Part shown: in pieces, positions 1 through 9,510 of the stretch
Layout: every line of letters starts with the position of its first letter
Numbering within the stretch: position 1 is the stretch's first letter
DNA from: Erinaceus europaeus
Taxonomy: Eukaryota; Chordata; Mammalia; Eulipotyphla; Erinaceidae
Assembly: GCF_950295315.1 (NCBI RefSeq)
Contig: NC_080165.1
Location: 5,785,789-5,849,788, forward strand
Direction of reading: 5' to 3'
Length of the DNA: 64,000 nucleotides
Program-made: the position numbers and the translations under genes
The notes under the pieces: generated by a model
What the model was told of the DNA's origin: nothing
Seen by the model: the letters and a program-made list of their open reading frames with translations, nothing else
Databases searched by the model: none

Positions 1-564
1 CTCTGGAAAGCCTGACTGTCATTCCCACCAGAACTGTCACTGCGCAGGTCCACCACTACCATTATGTTTGAGAGGGAGCCAGACAGCAGCCCCGACCCTA
101 ACCTAACCTCTTCTGCAGGAAGCCTGCTATTCAGTTCACGTGCACTGTTTGTTTTCTTTTAGTGACATATCCTTGCGTTGTAACCTGATGTAAGTTTCAG
201 GTGTGCCTTATTAAAAAAAAAAAAGGAAGTGTCCCCTTTTTCCTGAGCATGCATTCTTGGTGTTGTGGTCACCAGGGTTTCACTGCTCTGGGGTAACATT
301 TTGACACAGACATAGAGGCAGAGACAAAATACTGTTTTGTTTGGTTTTGTTTTAATTGCAAAATAGTATTTGCTGGCATATACATCCCATGGCTTTCTAT
401 CCAGTCATCTGTCTGTGGGCAGTTATGCTGCTACCACCCCTTGGCTATTGTGAATGAGGTAGCCATGCACGTGGGACTGCACAGAACCAAACACAGTCCC
501 TGGCATTTAGAAATTTGCCATCAGCTGGATCAGATAGACAGTAAGTGGAGACCAAAAGGACCCT
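1..564. other. LTV1 intron, mostly unassigned
   Basis: Intronic sequence upstream of the first LTV1 exon in the window. No exon with proper splice sites is visible. Apart from the LINE-1 relic at 355-490 and a short A-run near 212, nothing is recognised. Confidence 0.6.
355..490 (-). repeat. LINE-1 3'-region relic
   Basis: The + strand carries the diverged phrase CTTGGCTATTGTGAATGAGG followed by a GCCATGCACGTGGGA-like segment. This is the antisense of the common mammalian L1 3' region. Old and fragmentary. Confidence 0.55.
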
Positions 565-985
565 GGTCACAGTGCCGATGGGTAGAGTGTGGGTGATGGC
601 TGGTCACGGTGCCGATGGGTATAGAGTGTGGGTGATGGCTGGTCACGGTGCCGATGGGTAGAGTGTCGGTGATGGCTGGTCACGGTGCCGATGGGTAGAG
701 TGTGGGTGATGGCTGGTCACGGTGCCGATGGGTAAAGAGTGTGGGTGATGGCTGGTCACGTGCCGATGGGTAAAGAGTGTGGGTGATGGCTGGTCACGTG
801 CCGATGGGTAAAGAGTGTGGGTGATGGCTGGTCACGGTGCCGATGGGTAGAGTGTGGGTGATGGCTGGTCACGGTGCCGATGGGTAAAGAGTGTGGGTGA
901 TGGCTGGTCACGGTGCCGATGGGTAAAGAGTGTGGGTGATGGCTGGTCACGGTGCCGATGGGTAAAGAGTGTGGGTGATGGCTGC
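565..985. repeat. Minisatellite, 11 units of 37-39 bp
   Basis: The phrase GCCGATGGGTA recurs at 574, 611, 650, 687, 724, 762, 800, 839, 876, 915 and 954. Units read GGTCACGGTGCCGATGGGTA, then (AA)GAGTGTGGGTGATGGCT. Length variation comes from an optional AA or TA and one optional G. Reverse-strand reading frames across it are repeat artefacts. Confidence 0.95.
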
Positions 986-1579
986 CCCGGTCAGCTCTAG
1001 GGGGCTGGGAAAAGCATCTTAGGGGAAATGCTGTCTGGATTGGTGTTTTAGATTAAAGTTAGGGAGACAGATGAGAGGGGGTAGGTGTGTTCCTGACGCT
1101 GCAGACTGCGTGCAGAAGTGGACTGTGTCAGCATAGAGAACTGCACCCACATTTAGCAGGTCTGCCGTGAAGGGAGGCGTAGCGTGACGTGAGGATATAG
1201 TGTGGAAGTAACCTGGGAAGTTCTGTCGAAGGCTACATTCATTTGCAAATCTAACGCCTGGGGATCTGCATGTATATTTTACGTGTAGATGAAAAAACAA
1301 GAACTAAGTTGGGATTTATTACAAATTTCATACTCTGGAAACAAGGTTTAACAAACAACACTTAGTTGGAGTTACTTCAACGAGTGAATTGGAAGCACAT
1401 TTTCTTCCTGGAGATATGAAGACTTTTTAATTTGACTAAATAGACGATGTTTAGTATCATATCTATCACAAAAGAGTTTTTTTCCTAAACCAGTGGGAAT
1501 ATTTTTTTGGCTTGCATCTTTTTTTTCCCCCAGCTCTATCTATTTCTTACTAGCCTTAACTTCTTAAAAGTTTGTTTCT
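986..1579. other. LTV1 intron, unassigned
   Basis: No exon, repeat head or RNA gene recognised. The small reverse-strand frame at 1019-1300 has no splice or codon signal supporting it. Confidence 0.5.
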
Positions 1580-1703
1580 GGGGGCCAGGTGGTAGCACTC
1601 TGTGGATCACACATGTTCCCCTGCAAGAGGACCCAGGTTCAATCCCCCATCCCCACCTGCAGGGGGGAAGCTTCACAAGTGGTGAAGCAGGGCTACAGGC
1701 GTG

Positions 1704-1771
<68 letters not shown>

Positions 1772-1845
1772 TATATCCACCTTGCGCCTCCATTTCTCTC
1801 TCTCTACTTAATAAATGAAGAAGTAAATAAAATAGATTTTCTGTA
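1580..1845 (+). mobile_element. SINE-B copy with CT/TA tract
   Basis: Head GGGGGCCAGGTGGTAGCACT, B-box-like GGTTCAATCCC, then CCCCACCTGCAGGGGG and GTGGTGAAGCAGGGC. The body holds an expanded (CT)n and (TA)n tract at 1710-1778 and ends at AATAAATGAAG. It lies about 110 bp upstream of the 1954 exon. Confidence 0.85.
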
Positions 1846-1953
1846 AGGTTTTTATTTTTAACCATCAGTACATACAGTCTGGCATAAGACAGGTGCTTAG
1901 TTAAAGTGAGAGCCCCGGCTTTGCTGGGAGTCACTGTTTGTCTCTGCTTCTAG

Positions 1954-2083
1954 GACCCCGGCTGGACCTTGATCCTGACATTGTCGCCGCTCTTGATGAC
2001 GACTTTGACTTCGACGACCCAGACAATCTGCTCGAAGATGATTTCATTCTCCGGGCCAATAAGCGAGGAGGACTGGAAATGCA
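1954..2083 (+). CDS. LTV1: LTV1 coding exon (about residues 133-175)
   Basis: LTV1 is a pre-40S ribosomal subunit assembly and export factor. This 130-nt exon follows CTTCTAG and ends before donor GTATGTG. It encodes the acidic conserved block with PDIVAALDDDFDFDD and NLLEDDFIL, which I recognise as LTV1. The first codon (Gly) is split with an exon upstream of the window, and the last (Gln) is split with the exon at 2404. About 130 N-terminal residues of the roughly 475-residue protein are missing because the window starts too late. The following 320-bp intron is GC-rich and holds no gene. Confidence 0.95.
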
Positions 2084-2403
2084 GTATGTGTGGCTCGTTC
2101 CTAGTCAGGAGCAGCCCTTCCGGTTCCGTTTCCTGGGGGCGGCAGCCACGGACTGTCACAGCGAGGGGAGACGAGACCCTCCGGTCACCGTGTGTGGGGC
2201 CTGGGTGTCTGGAGCTGAAACCGGGAGACTCGGGGTCTTTGCAGACCATCAGCAGATGGCGCCGGGGGAGGCCGGGTTGGCGGGTTGCTGGCTGGTGGGG
2301 CCGGCAACCCGGCTGCCCCTCCGGTGCCTGTGCATTGCGCTTGCGCAGAGCCGTTTGCTCCCGTGGTTTTTCAAGCTGTGCTGACTGTTGACTCTGACTT
2401 TAG

Positions 2404-2668
2404 GAAATCTGAGGATGAAGATGGCAGTGAGTGGGAAGATGTATCGGAGGAGGACGAGGAGGACGGAAGTCGCAGTCACAGTAGTTGTGGCCCTGCAGGC
2501 TCCCTGTCAGACGAGGATATGCCCACCCCTGGAAGGCCTCTGGGGGCCGTCGAAAATCACTTGTTCTGGGAGGAGGAAACAAGAAGTCGCTTTACAGAGT
2601 ATTCCATGACCTCTTCAGTCATGAGGAGAAATGACCAGCTGACCCTCCACGATGAGAGATTTGAGAAG
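2404..2668 (+). CDS. LTV1: LTV1 coding exon (central acidic region)
   Basis: 265 nt between acceptor TGACTTTAG and donor GTGAAG: one base completing Gln, then 88 codons. It starts with KSEDEDGSEWEDV, passes through an acidic/serine stretch that differs from the human protein as I recall it, and ends in the strongly conserved RSRFTEYSMTSSVMRRN and LTLHDERFEK. The acidic stretch is low-complexity and likely tolerant of change; the FTEYSMTSSVMRRN block is the family signature. Confidence 0.96.
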
Positions 2669-3526
2669 GTGAAGTCCCCAAGTAAGGGGCCTGTGAGCAC
2701 CAGGCCCCAGTCAATCTTGCCTGACATTGGAGCCGACAAATAGAGCTTCTGGTATTAGAAATGGCCTGTGTCTTTCATAGCAGACCATAAAAACCACCCA
2801 AGTTGTAATTCTGGAAAGAATTATGTGTGGCTTCCGAGACCACTGGCTCTCCCCTTACCATTCTCCTGTTTAGATTCCGAACCTCTCTGACCACAGCTCC
2901 ACCAGCCCCAGGAAGAAGCTGTTTGTTTAAGCGCTGACCTCAGCGTGTGCGGGGTTTGGTTTCATTATGCTTTGCTTGTTGTGGGGTGTGTGTACATGCG
3001 TGTGGCTCCCGAAGCCTAAAGTGGTAGTTACCACGTGGCGAGAATGAGCCTGTTCATAGATGGTGGGTGAATGGTTTCCTTCACGTTGAGACAAACATAA
3101 AGGCTTCTGTCTTGGTCGTCCACCACCCCCACCATCACCACCAACAACTAATCTTCCTTCTCCCCAGGAGACAGCCTGTTGGTGTAAATAACCTCACAGC
3201 TGAGGAGCGAGGCCCCTGCCTGCTTACTCTCTCAGAAAGCCACCAGGGTCAGCAGAATCCCAGGAGTAAACAAGATTGAAGCCTGTGCTTGCCGAGATGC
3301 TGTTTAATTACGTGATTTTTAAAAAAAAAATTTTTTTTGCCTCATCACTGAACTTGCAAGTCTCTGTGAGGTGTTCCAAGGCCGAGGCTTCTGCCTAGGT
3401 GTGATCTTCTAAATGTCTCAGCGCTGGGCAGTATGTCGCCCGTATTCTCTTGGTGGACAACCAAATAGACATCTGTCTGTCTCCCTTTATGTATCTGGGG
3501 ATAGTGGAAGCGTGGGAACTAACGTC
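2669..3526. other. LTV1 intron, unassigned
   Basis: Unique-looking intronic DNA with a short purine/pyrimidine switch at 3318-3340. No exon or repeat family recognised. Confidence 0.5.
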
Positions 3527-4015
3527 TTTTTTTTTAAAATTTCTTTATTGGGGAATTAATGTTTTACATTCAACAGTAAATACAATAGTTTGTATATGCA
3601 TAACATTCCCCAGTTTCCCATTTAACAATATAACCCCCACTATGTCATTTATCATCCTTCATGGACCTGTATTCTCCCCACACACCCACCCACCCCAGAG
3701 TCTTTTACTTGGGTACGATACGCCAGTTCCATTTCAGGTTCGACTTGTGTTTTCTTTTCTGATCGTGTTTTTCAACTTCTGCCTGAGAGTGAGATCATCC
3801 CATATTCATCCTTCTGTTTCTGACTTATTTCACTTACTATGGTTTCTTCAAGCTCCATCCAAAACAGGCTGAAAACAGTGAAGTCTCTGTTTTCAATAAC
3901 TGAGTAGTATTGAACTGACGTCTTAATGACTGTCGCCACGATGAATATCGCTTTGTGTCCTGGTAGTGCTAACTGCCACTTGGGCAGTAGGTAGGCTCTT
4001 AGTGGACATTTAGTG
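3527..4015 (-). mobile_element. LINE-1 3' end, 5'-truncated
   Basis: The reverse strand ends in a poly(A) with AATAAAG at 3527-3548. The + strand shows the antisense L1 phrases TTCTGTTTCTGACTTATTTC, CAAGCTCCATCCA and CTGAGTAGTATTG. The copy stops within about 40 bp of the 4053 exon. Confidence 0.7.
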
Positions 4016-4052
4016 GACATTTATTTTTCACGCCATCTCTTTTGTGTTTCAG

Positions 4053-4180
4053 TTTTATGAACAATACGACGATGATGAAATCGGGGCTCTGGATAATGCC
4101 GAGGTGGAAGGGTCCATCCAAGTGGACAGCAGTCGCTTGGAGGAAGTTCTGAACGATTACTATAAAGAGAAGGCAGAGGA
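4053..4180 (+). CDS. LTV1: LTV1 coding exon
   Basis: 128 nt after acceptor TTTGTGTTTCAG and before donor GTAAGG: 42 codons plus two bases of a split Asp. It encodes FYEQYDDDEIGALDNAE and LEEVLNDYYKEKAE, the conserved LTV1 block thought to sit near the 40S-binding part. Frame continues into the exon at 5633. Confidence 0.96.
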
Positions 4181-4312
4181 GTAAGGCCCCTTCTCCATGT
4201 TTGTTTCGTTTGTCCCCATCTTAGTTTTATAGCTAAACCCAGTGGACTCCCTGATGGTGATCTGCACTAAGAATACCCTGCTTTCCGTCACTTTTGCCTG
4301 ACAGTTTTTCAT

Positions 4313-4583
4313 TTAAAAATTTTTTAAATATTTATTTATTTATTTATTCCCTTTTGTTGCCCTTGTTGTTTTATTGTTGTCGTCGTTGTTGGATAGTACA
4401 GAGAGAAATGGAGAGAGGAGGGGGAGAGAAAGACAGACACCTGCAGACCTGCTTCACCACTTGTGAAGCAACTCCCATGCAGGTGGGGAGCTGGGGGCTC
4501 GAACCGGGATCCTTACGCCGGTCCTTGGTCCTTGCGTGTCATGCCACCTGCGCTTAACCCGCTGCGCTACTGCCGGGCTCCCG
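4313..4583 (-). mobile_element. SINE-A copy
   Basis: The + strand shows the inverted A-rich tail TATTTATTTATTTATTCCCT, then the purine body GACAGACACCTGCAGACCTG, B-box complement GGGGCTCGAACCGGG and the head complement ending GCTGCGCTACTGCCGGGC. Confidence 0.92.
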
Positions 4584-5284
4584 GCTTGACTCACATTTTT
4601 CTATCAAGAGTTCTCAAGTTGAAGGTGATCTGAGGGCCGACACACGGAGAATCCCTTTACTTGCCTTGATCTAATGGAGTCACTGAATGGTGGCCACCTT
4701 CCCCCGGAGAATAGGATGATGTGTCTTGCCTGTCTGAAGAGCCGGTCTGATTTCTAGATAACCACTTCTTTTTGTCTCCTGAAAACTGTCAGCTGATCTA
4801 AGAAGTCGATACTTAGGACTTAGTGACAAATGAGTTTCTCTCACTAGACTGTTGATTACAAGCAGCCCCTCCCCCAGTTGACAGTTCCGCCCCCAAGGGT
4901 CCAGGTGGTCTCCCCGAGAGGCTGAGGACGCGTCTTCATGAGCCAGAAACTGCCACTCTGTTGTCACCGTCGTGTGCTGCCAGGCTGCATATTGTGCATG
5001 AATTATTTGAATTCTGTGGAGAGATGGAAATGTTTTTTTTGATACTTGTAAAAGGCTACATTTGAGGGAAGCTATCATCTTGTTTAATGTGCTGTAACTG
5101 TTAAGATGCAGATAGATCTTTCTGTCAGCAGAAGGCAAGTCCCACGCCTGATGAGGGTAGACACACGTGGGGCTAGGGAGAACTCATCTTGACAGGAAGT
5201 GACAGTTGGGACGCAGCCTCGCCTGTGGGTATTTTAAAGTGGTACTGCTGGGCTGGGAGAGCTTGATAGTTAGGCAAAGAAGGG
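4584..5284. other. LTV1 intron, unassigned
   Basis: No repeat family or exon recognised. The 152-residue reverse frame at 4680-5138 has no similarity I know and no splice context; treated as chance. Confidence 0.5.
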
Positions 5285-5570
5285 GGGGCACAGGTGGACA
5301 GCATAGTGGTGATGCAAACACACTGTCATGCCTGAGGCTCCTAATCCCAGGTTCAGGTTCAGGTCCCCCGGCACCACCATAAGCCAGAGCTGAGCAGTGC
5401 TCTGGTGTTTGTATGTCTCTCTCTCTCTCTCTCTGCATCTCTCTCAAGAACTAAATAAGTAAAATTTAAAGAAGAAAAAAAAACTTCAGGCCCCCGCACC
5501 AACAAAACCCAGAGCTGAACGGTGCTTTGGTGGGAGAGGGAGAGGGAGGGAGGGAGGATAAGAAAGAAGA
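5285..5570 (+). mobile_element. SINE-C copy plus SINE-C fragment
   Basis: GACAGCATAGTGGTGATGCA, CATGCCTGAGGCTCC, ACCACCATAAGCCAGAGCTG and AGCAGTGCTCTGG define SINE-C to about 5485. A second headless piece (CCCAGAGCTGAACGGTGCTT) follows and runs into a GGGA-rich tract that ends about 60 bp before the next exon. Confidence 0.8.
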
Positions 5571-5632
5571 TAAGGCTTCATGGTATAATAATGCTTTCTT
5601 TTTTCTTCTGTCTTCATTTTTGGGAAATAAAG

Positions 5633-5772
5633 TTGTGTAAAATTAAATACTCTTGAGCCTTTTGAAGATCAGGAGCTACCAGCGAACGAACTTGATGAGT
5701 CCGAGGGAGAAGAAATCGTTACTGTGGTTCTTGAAGAAGCCAAAGAGAAGTGGGATTGTGAATCCATTTGTA
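5633..5772 (+). CDS. LTV1: LTV1 coding exon whose donor seeds a minisatellite
   Basis: 140 nt after a pyrimidine-rich tract and acceptor ATAAAG. One base completes Asp, then 46 codons including CVKLNTLEP, NELDESEGEE and TVVLEEAKEKWDCESIC, then one base of a split Ser. The donor is a strong GTGAGT at 5773. The last nine exon bases together with this donor are the first unit of the tandem array running to 6475, so 14 further near-identical donors follow within 700 bp. Reading through the first donor meets a TAG within the next unit. Confidence 0.96.
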
Positions 5773-6475
5773 GTGAGTACCTCAGCGTCCATTTTACCAG
5801 CGCGTTTTACCACTTGTAGTGAGTACCTCAGCGTCCATTTTCCCGGCACATTTACCATCCACTTGTAGTGAGTACCTCAGCGTCCATTTTCCCGGCGCAT
5901 TTACCATCCACTTGTAGTGAGTACCTCAGCGTCCATTTTACCAGCGCGTTTTACCACTTGTAGTGAGTACCTCAGCGTCCATTTTCCCGGCACATTTACC
6001 ATCCACTTGTAGTGAGTACCTCAGCGTCCATTTTCCCGGCGCATTTACCATCCACTTGTAGTGAGTACCTCAGCGTCCATTTTCCCGGCGCATTTACCAT
6101 CCACTTGTAGTGAGTACCTCAGCGTCCATTTTCCCGGCGCATTTACCATCCACTTGTAGTGAGTACCTCAGCGTCCATTTTACCAGCTCGTTTTACCACT
6201 TGTAGTGAGTACCTCAGGGTCCATTTTCCCGGCACATTTACCATCCACTTGTAGTGAGTACCTCAGCGTCCATTTTCCCGGCGCATTTACCATCCACTTG
6301 TGAGTACCTCAGTGTCCATTTTCCCGGCTCGTTTTACCACTTGTAGTGAGTACCTCAGTGTCCATTTTACCAGCGCGTTTTACCACTTGTAGTGAGTACC
6401 TCAGGGTCCATTTTCCCCGCGCATTTACCATCCACTTGTAGTGAGTACCTCAGCGTCCATTTTACTGGTGCAGTC
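5763..6475. repeat. Minisatellite of 46/49-bp units, each with a splice donor
   Basis: GTGAGTACCTCAG occurs 15 times, starting at 5773, 5819, 5868, 5917, 5963, 6012, 6061, 6110, 6159, 6205, 6254, 6300, 6346, 6392 and 6441. Spacings alternate between 46 and 49. Two unit types differ in the centre: CCCGGCGCATTTACCATCCA versus ACCAGCGCGTTTTACCA. The copy at 6300 lacks TAG before the donor. Confidence 0.97.
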
Positions 6476-6682
6476 ATTTGAAAATCTGAGAACTTCAACA
6501 TATAGTGAAAGTGACTTGGAATACGGAATGTTGCTATCACTGAATTGTAGATGGTGTGAAGACCTTCAAAAGAGAAACGTGTGTCCTTTTCAGTCATCAA
6601 ACACCAGAGTCAAAGTATTTTGAGAACTCAGTTCTGTTGCTGAGCTGAAAACATATTTATGGAGAAATTTTCATATTTTTAG

Positions 6683-6735
6683 GTACGTACTCAAATTTGT
6701 ATAACCATCCACAACTTATCAAGTATCAACCAAAG
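6683..6735 (+). CDS. LTV1: LTV1 small coding exon
   Basis: 53 nt after acceptor TATTTTTAG: two bases completing Ser, then 17 codons TYSNLYNHPQLIKYQPK, identical to my memory of the human protein. Donor GTAAGG. Joining to any downstream donor copy of the 5763-6475 array would insert array sequence before this exon. Confidence 0.96.
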
Positions 6736-6779
6736 GTAAGGCTTCATGCCCTAAGCTACTCGAAATATTCATTGGAGGG

Positions 6780-7190
6780 GGGCTAGGCAAGCCGACGGTG
6801 TGTGCAGTTGAGTGCACACTGCACAAGGACCCGGGTTCAAACCTCTGGACCCACCTGCAGGGGGAGCTTCCCGAGTGGTGAAACAGTGATGCGGATGCCT
6901 CTCTTTCTCCTTTTCCAGCTCCCCAGGAAGTGGCACAATGGATAAAGCACTGGGCTGTCAAGCATGAGGTCCTGAGTTCAATCCCCAGCAACACATGTAC
7001 CAGAATGATATCTGGCTCTTTCTCTCCTCCTACCCCTCTCATTAGTCAATAAATAAAATATTAAAAAATAAGAAGAAAAGAACGGGGGGGAGAAAAAAAA
7101 AACTGGCTTCAAGAGCAGTGGATTTAGCATGTAGGCACCAAGCTCCAGAAAGAATTCTGGTGGCAATTAAAAAAAAAGGAATAAATATTA
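6780..7190 (+). mobile_element. Composite SINE-B/SINE-D insertion
   Basis: A SINE-B head and body (6785-6915; GGGTTCAAACC, CCCACCTGCAGGGGG) runs into a SINE-D copy (GAAGTGGCACAATGGATAAA, GAGGTCCTGAGTTCAATCCC). This is followed at 7108-7165 by a diverged GAGCAGTGGATTTAGCATGT module. ATTGGAGGG flanks at about 6771 and 7191 look like a target duplication for the whole unit. Confidence 0.8.
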
Positions 7191-7372
7191 ATTGGAGGGA
7201 TTGTGTACATTTGTTTGTTTTTGCTTACAGAGCCTGTGTTTCAGGCACAGGCAATTTCACTGCTCCTAGGCTGACCCCCCCCCCAATTCAATGAGAGCTC
7301 GCTGCTGTGACACTCCCAAAATGAGCTTGTCGTTTGTGACTCAAAGCATCACTATGAAAAACAATTGTGTAG

Positions 7373-7647
7373 GGAGTCGGGCGGTGGTACAGCGGGTTAA
7401 GCGCAGGTGGCGCATCGCGTAAGGATCCTGGTTCGAGCCCCCGGCTCCCCACCTGCAGGGGAGTCGCTTCACAGGCGGTGAAGCAGGTCTGCAGGTGTCT
7501 GTCTTTCTCTCCCCCTCTCTGTCTTCCCCTCCTCTCCATTTCTCTCTGTCCTATCCAACAACAACGACATCAATAACCACAACAATGTTAAACAACAAGA
7601 GCAACAAAAGGGAAAATAAATATAATAAAAAGTACTTTTTAAAAAAT
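7373..7647 (+). mobile_element. SINE-A copy close to an LTV1 acceptor
   Basis: Complete head GGGAGTCGGGCGGTGGTACA, B box GGTTCGAGCCC, body and an AAGAGCAACAAAAGGG tail. It ends only 67 bp before the exon at 7715. Confidence 0.94.
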
Positions 7648-7714
7648 CATGTTGATAATGGGCTATTTAAAAAAGAAAGGGAATGACTCAAGTACCGTTT
7701 CATCTTCATCTCAG

Positions 7715-7915
7715 CCCAAGCAGATCCGATTATCTTTGAAGACAGGGATTCCTCTGGATGTCTTACCTAAGGCGGGTCTCACAGCAAAGCAGGTCCAGCG
7801 AATGCAAATGATCAATGATAGCGATCTGCCCAGGGCATCAACGCAGCCTCGGTGTAAAACAGAGAGCAGAGAAGATAAAAGAGCCAGAAAGCAGGCTGTC
7901 AGAGAGGAGCGCAGG
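7715..7915 (+). CDS. LTV1: LTV1 coding exon (basic C-terminal region)
   Basis: 201 nt, exactly 67 codons, after acceptor CTTCATCTCAG and before donor GTAAGG. Encodes PKQIRLSLKTGIPLDVLP, GLTAKQVQRMQMIN and EDKRARKQAVREERR. The basic tail is typical of LTV1 and suits rRNA contact (inference). Confidence 0.96.
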
Positions 7916-8042
7916 GTAAGGCGGCTCTCTTAAATATGAGCTGGGGGGGGGGGGGCATGGGGGTTTTCTTCTGTAAAGTTTGTCCACAGCAGTTTGTTTG
8001 GTTTTTTTAAGTTTGAATGATAGGACTTTGTTATTTATACAG

Positions 8043-8153
8043 GAACGGAGAATGGAGAAGAAAGCGAACAAGTTAGCCTTCAAACTAGAGAGAAGTCGAC
8101 AGGAGAAAGAACTGCTGAACTTGAGGAAGAACGTTGAGGGCCTCAAGCTTTGA
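8043..8153 (+). CDS. LTV1: LTV1 terminal coding exon
   Basis: 111 nt after acceptor TTATACAG: 36 codons and TGA at 8151. Encodes ERRMEKKANKLAFKLE and the conserved end LLNLRKNVEGLKL. The intron before it is only 127 bp and contains a G-run near 7945. Summing the seven exons gives about 342 residues, which with the missing 132 agrees with the usual length of about 475. Confidence 0.97.
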   Translation, partial: ERRMEKKANKLAFKLERSRQEKELLNLRKNVEGLKL

Positions 8154-8403
8154 CAGTGGGCTGACCCGAGGGGGAGGCCCGTCCCCCCGACAGGCTCTTC
8201 AGACACACACAATCCATCTGCCCTCTTCACAGATAGTGAAAAGGAGCACAGTGCTGGTGTCTGTGCCGGCTGTTTGCTCTGCCTCCGCCTTCTTAAGTAC
8301 TGTAATATATTTTTAAATGTAATATCAGCTTAGATTTGCCCTGAAACAAATGACTTCATGAATATGTCATGTTTGGATAAATTAAAGGAAACTCTCATTA
8401 CAA
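8154..8403 (+). other. LTV1: LTV1 3' UTR
   Basis: From the stop codon to a probable cleavage point about 17 bp after the ATTAAA signal. It contains AT-rich stretches typical of 3' UTRs and no SINE. The exact end is inferred. Confidence 0.7.
8381..8386 (+). promoter_or_regulatory. LTV1: Poly(A) signal ATTAAA for LTV1
   Basis: The variant hexamer ATTAAA lies about 230 bp after the stop codon and is the only good candidate before ZC2HC1B begins. Confidence 0.7.
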
Positions 8404-9112
8404 CTTAAGTGGAATTAATGTGTCTTGTTTATGTGCTTGTCCCAGTTGTTTCCTACAGATGTTCCCAGATAGTTCTGGGCACCCTGCACCCACCTCCCTC
8501 CTTCTCAGGACCTGAGTGTTTATTTTGCTATCTGTGTAAAAAGAAGGTGAGTTGAAGACCTTGAGAATGTTGAGTTTTTCTGAGATGGTCCCCTTTTGGA
8601 AACTAAAATTTCCCCCTTGTTGTCCACCAAGGACTCTGTCCAAAAGATGCTAAAACTGAATGTTGAGGTTGCTGGGACTCAGTTGCTGGGAGACTTGCTT
8701 GGGGATTAAGGACTAGCGGAGGCAGGAAGCCGAGGACAGAATCAAGAAGATTTCCTTGGCTTCAGTGTGTACCTGGCTCGAAATCAGAAATGCTGAGCTT
8801 AAATCAGAAAGTTTGTCTTTTCCACATTATTTAATGTTTGGAACCATTTAGACTTGATTAAAATACATAGTTGAACGCTTTCCTGGCGGTTTTCCTGAGG
8901 CTTTTACTTAATTACTTTTTACTTCTTGAAGCTTTTTCAAAGTTGAAGCTCTTACGCCATCATAATTGTTAATTATTTGGTAAACTGTGACTTGTTTGCA
9001 ACAGACAAGCTGTCAGTGACCCCTGTTCACGTGTCCATGATTGATGTGATTTTGTCTGGATCACTAAAAAAAAAAGAAATCCAGGCACCATTGGTTCCAG
9101 TTGGGGAGCAGG
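8404..9112 (+). other. LTV1-ZC2HC1B intergenic gap, probable ZC2HC1B promoter
   Basis: Roughly 700 bp between the inferred LTV1 cleavage site and the ZC2HC1B start codon, free of SINEs. It is not CpG-rich. The ZC2HC1B promoter and 5' UTR must lie here or overlap the end of LTV1 unless there is an upstream noncoding exon; no TATA box can be assigned with confidence. Confidence 0.55.
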
Positions 9113-9140
9113 ATGGCCGAAGCAGAACGACTGTCAGTAG
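9113..9140 (+). CDS. ZC2HC1B: ZC2HC1B first coding exon
   Basis: ATG plus eight codons and one base: MAEAERLSV then G, directly followed by donor GTGAGA. The split Asp codon is completed by AT at 30475, giving V-D-G-S-Q, which parallels the human start (MAGAEPFLADGNQ from memory). The ATG has G at +4. The tiny exon was assigned from phase and from resemblance of the start, not from length. ZC2HC1B is a small protein with two C2HC zinc fingers; its molecular role is not established. Confidence 0.85.
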
Positions 9141-9510
9141 GTGAGATGTCTGAATGATCAGAAAGGGTCTTCCCCTGTAGGTGTTCTGAGTGCTGTCAAT
9201 TCTAAATCTTAGTCGTAGAATTTTATTATTTTTTTTTAAGACTTGGGAAATAGTATCATTAGGTCATCCACTAACAAAAAATTAATCTGAAAACAGCTGA
9301 ATGCCTCTTGGAGGTAAGATCCCGCTGGGTGTGTTTTGTGTCGAAATGCCAGCCTCGAGGCAGCCGCTCACAACAGCCACAGGGTTTGGGGAGGTGTCAG
9401 TTCCTCGGGTCACCCCCATCTATGCGGGTAACTGCCTTGGTTGAAAGCTCCCAGAACCAGCAGGAGCCTTATACACAGGGAATGTCCGTTGCTTTGGTGC
9501 TGTTCAAGTT

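Noticed and set aside
565..985. CRISPR-like regular repeat
   Set aside because: Units are directly tandem with no unique spacers, and the genome is mammalian.
1950..2249. Reverse-strand frame overlapping the first LTV1 exon
   Set aside because: Shadow of the real coding strand; the plus-strand reading matches LTV1 and has correct splice sites.
2285..2743. 152-codon frame around the second LTV1 exon as a stand-alone gene
   Set aside because: It is the LTV1 exon 2404-2668 extended into both introns; splice sites and frame joins explain it better.
4680..5138. 152-codon reverse frame in an LTV1 intron
   Set aside because: No recognisable domain, no poly(A) signal or promoter, and coding-like composition is lacking.
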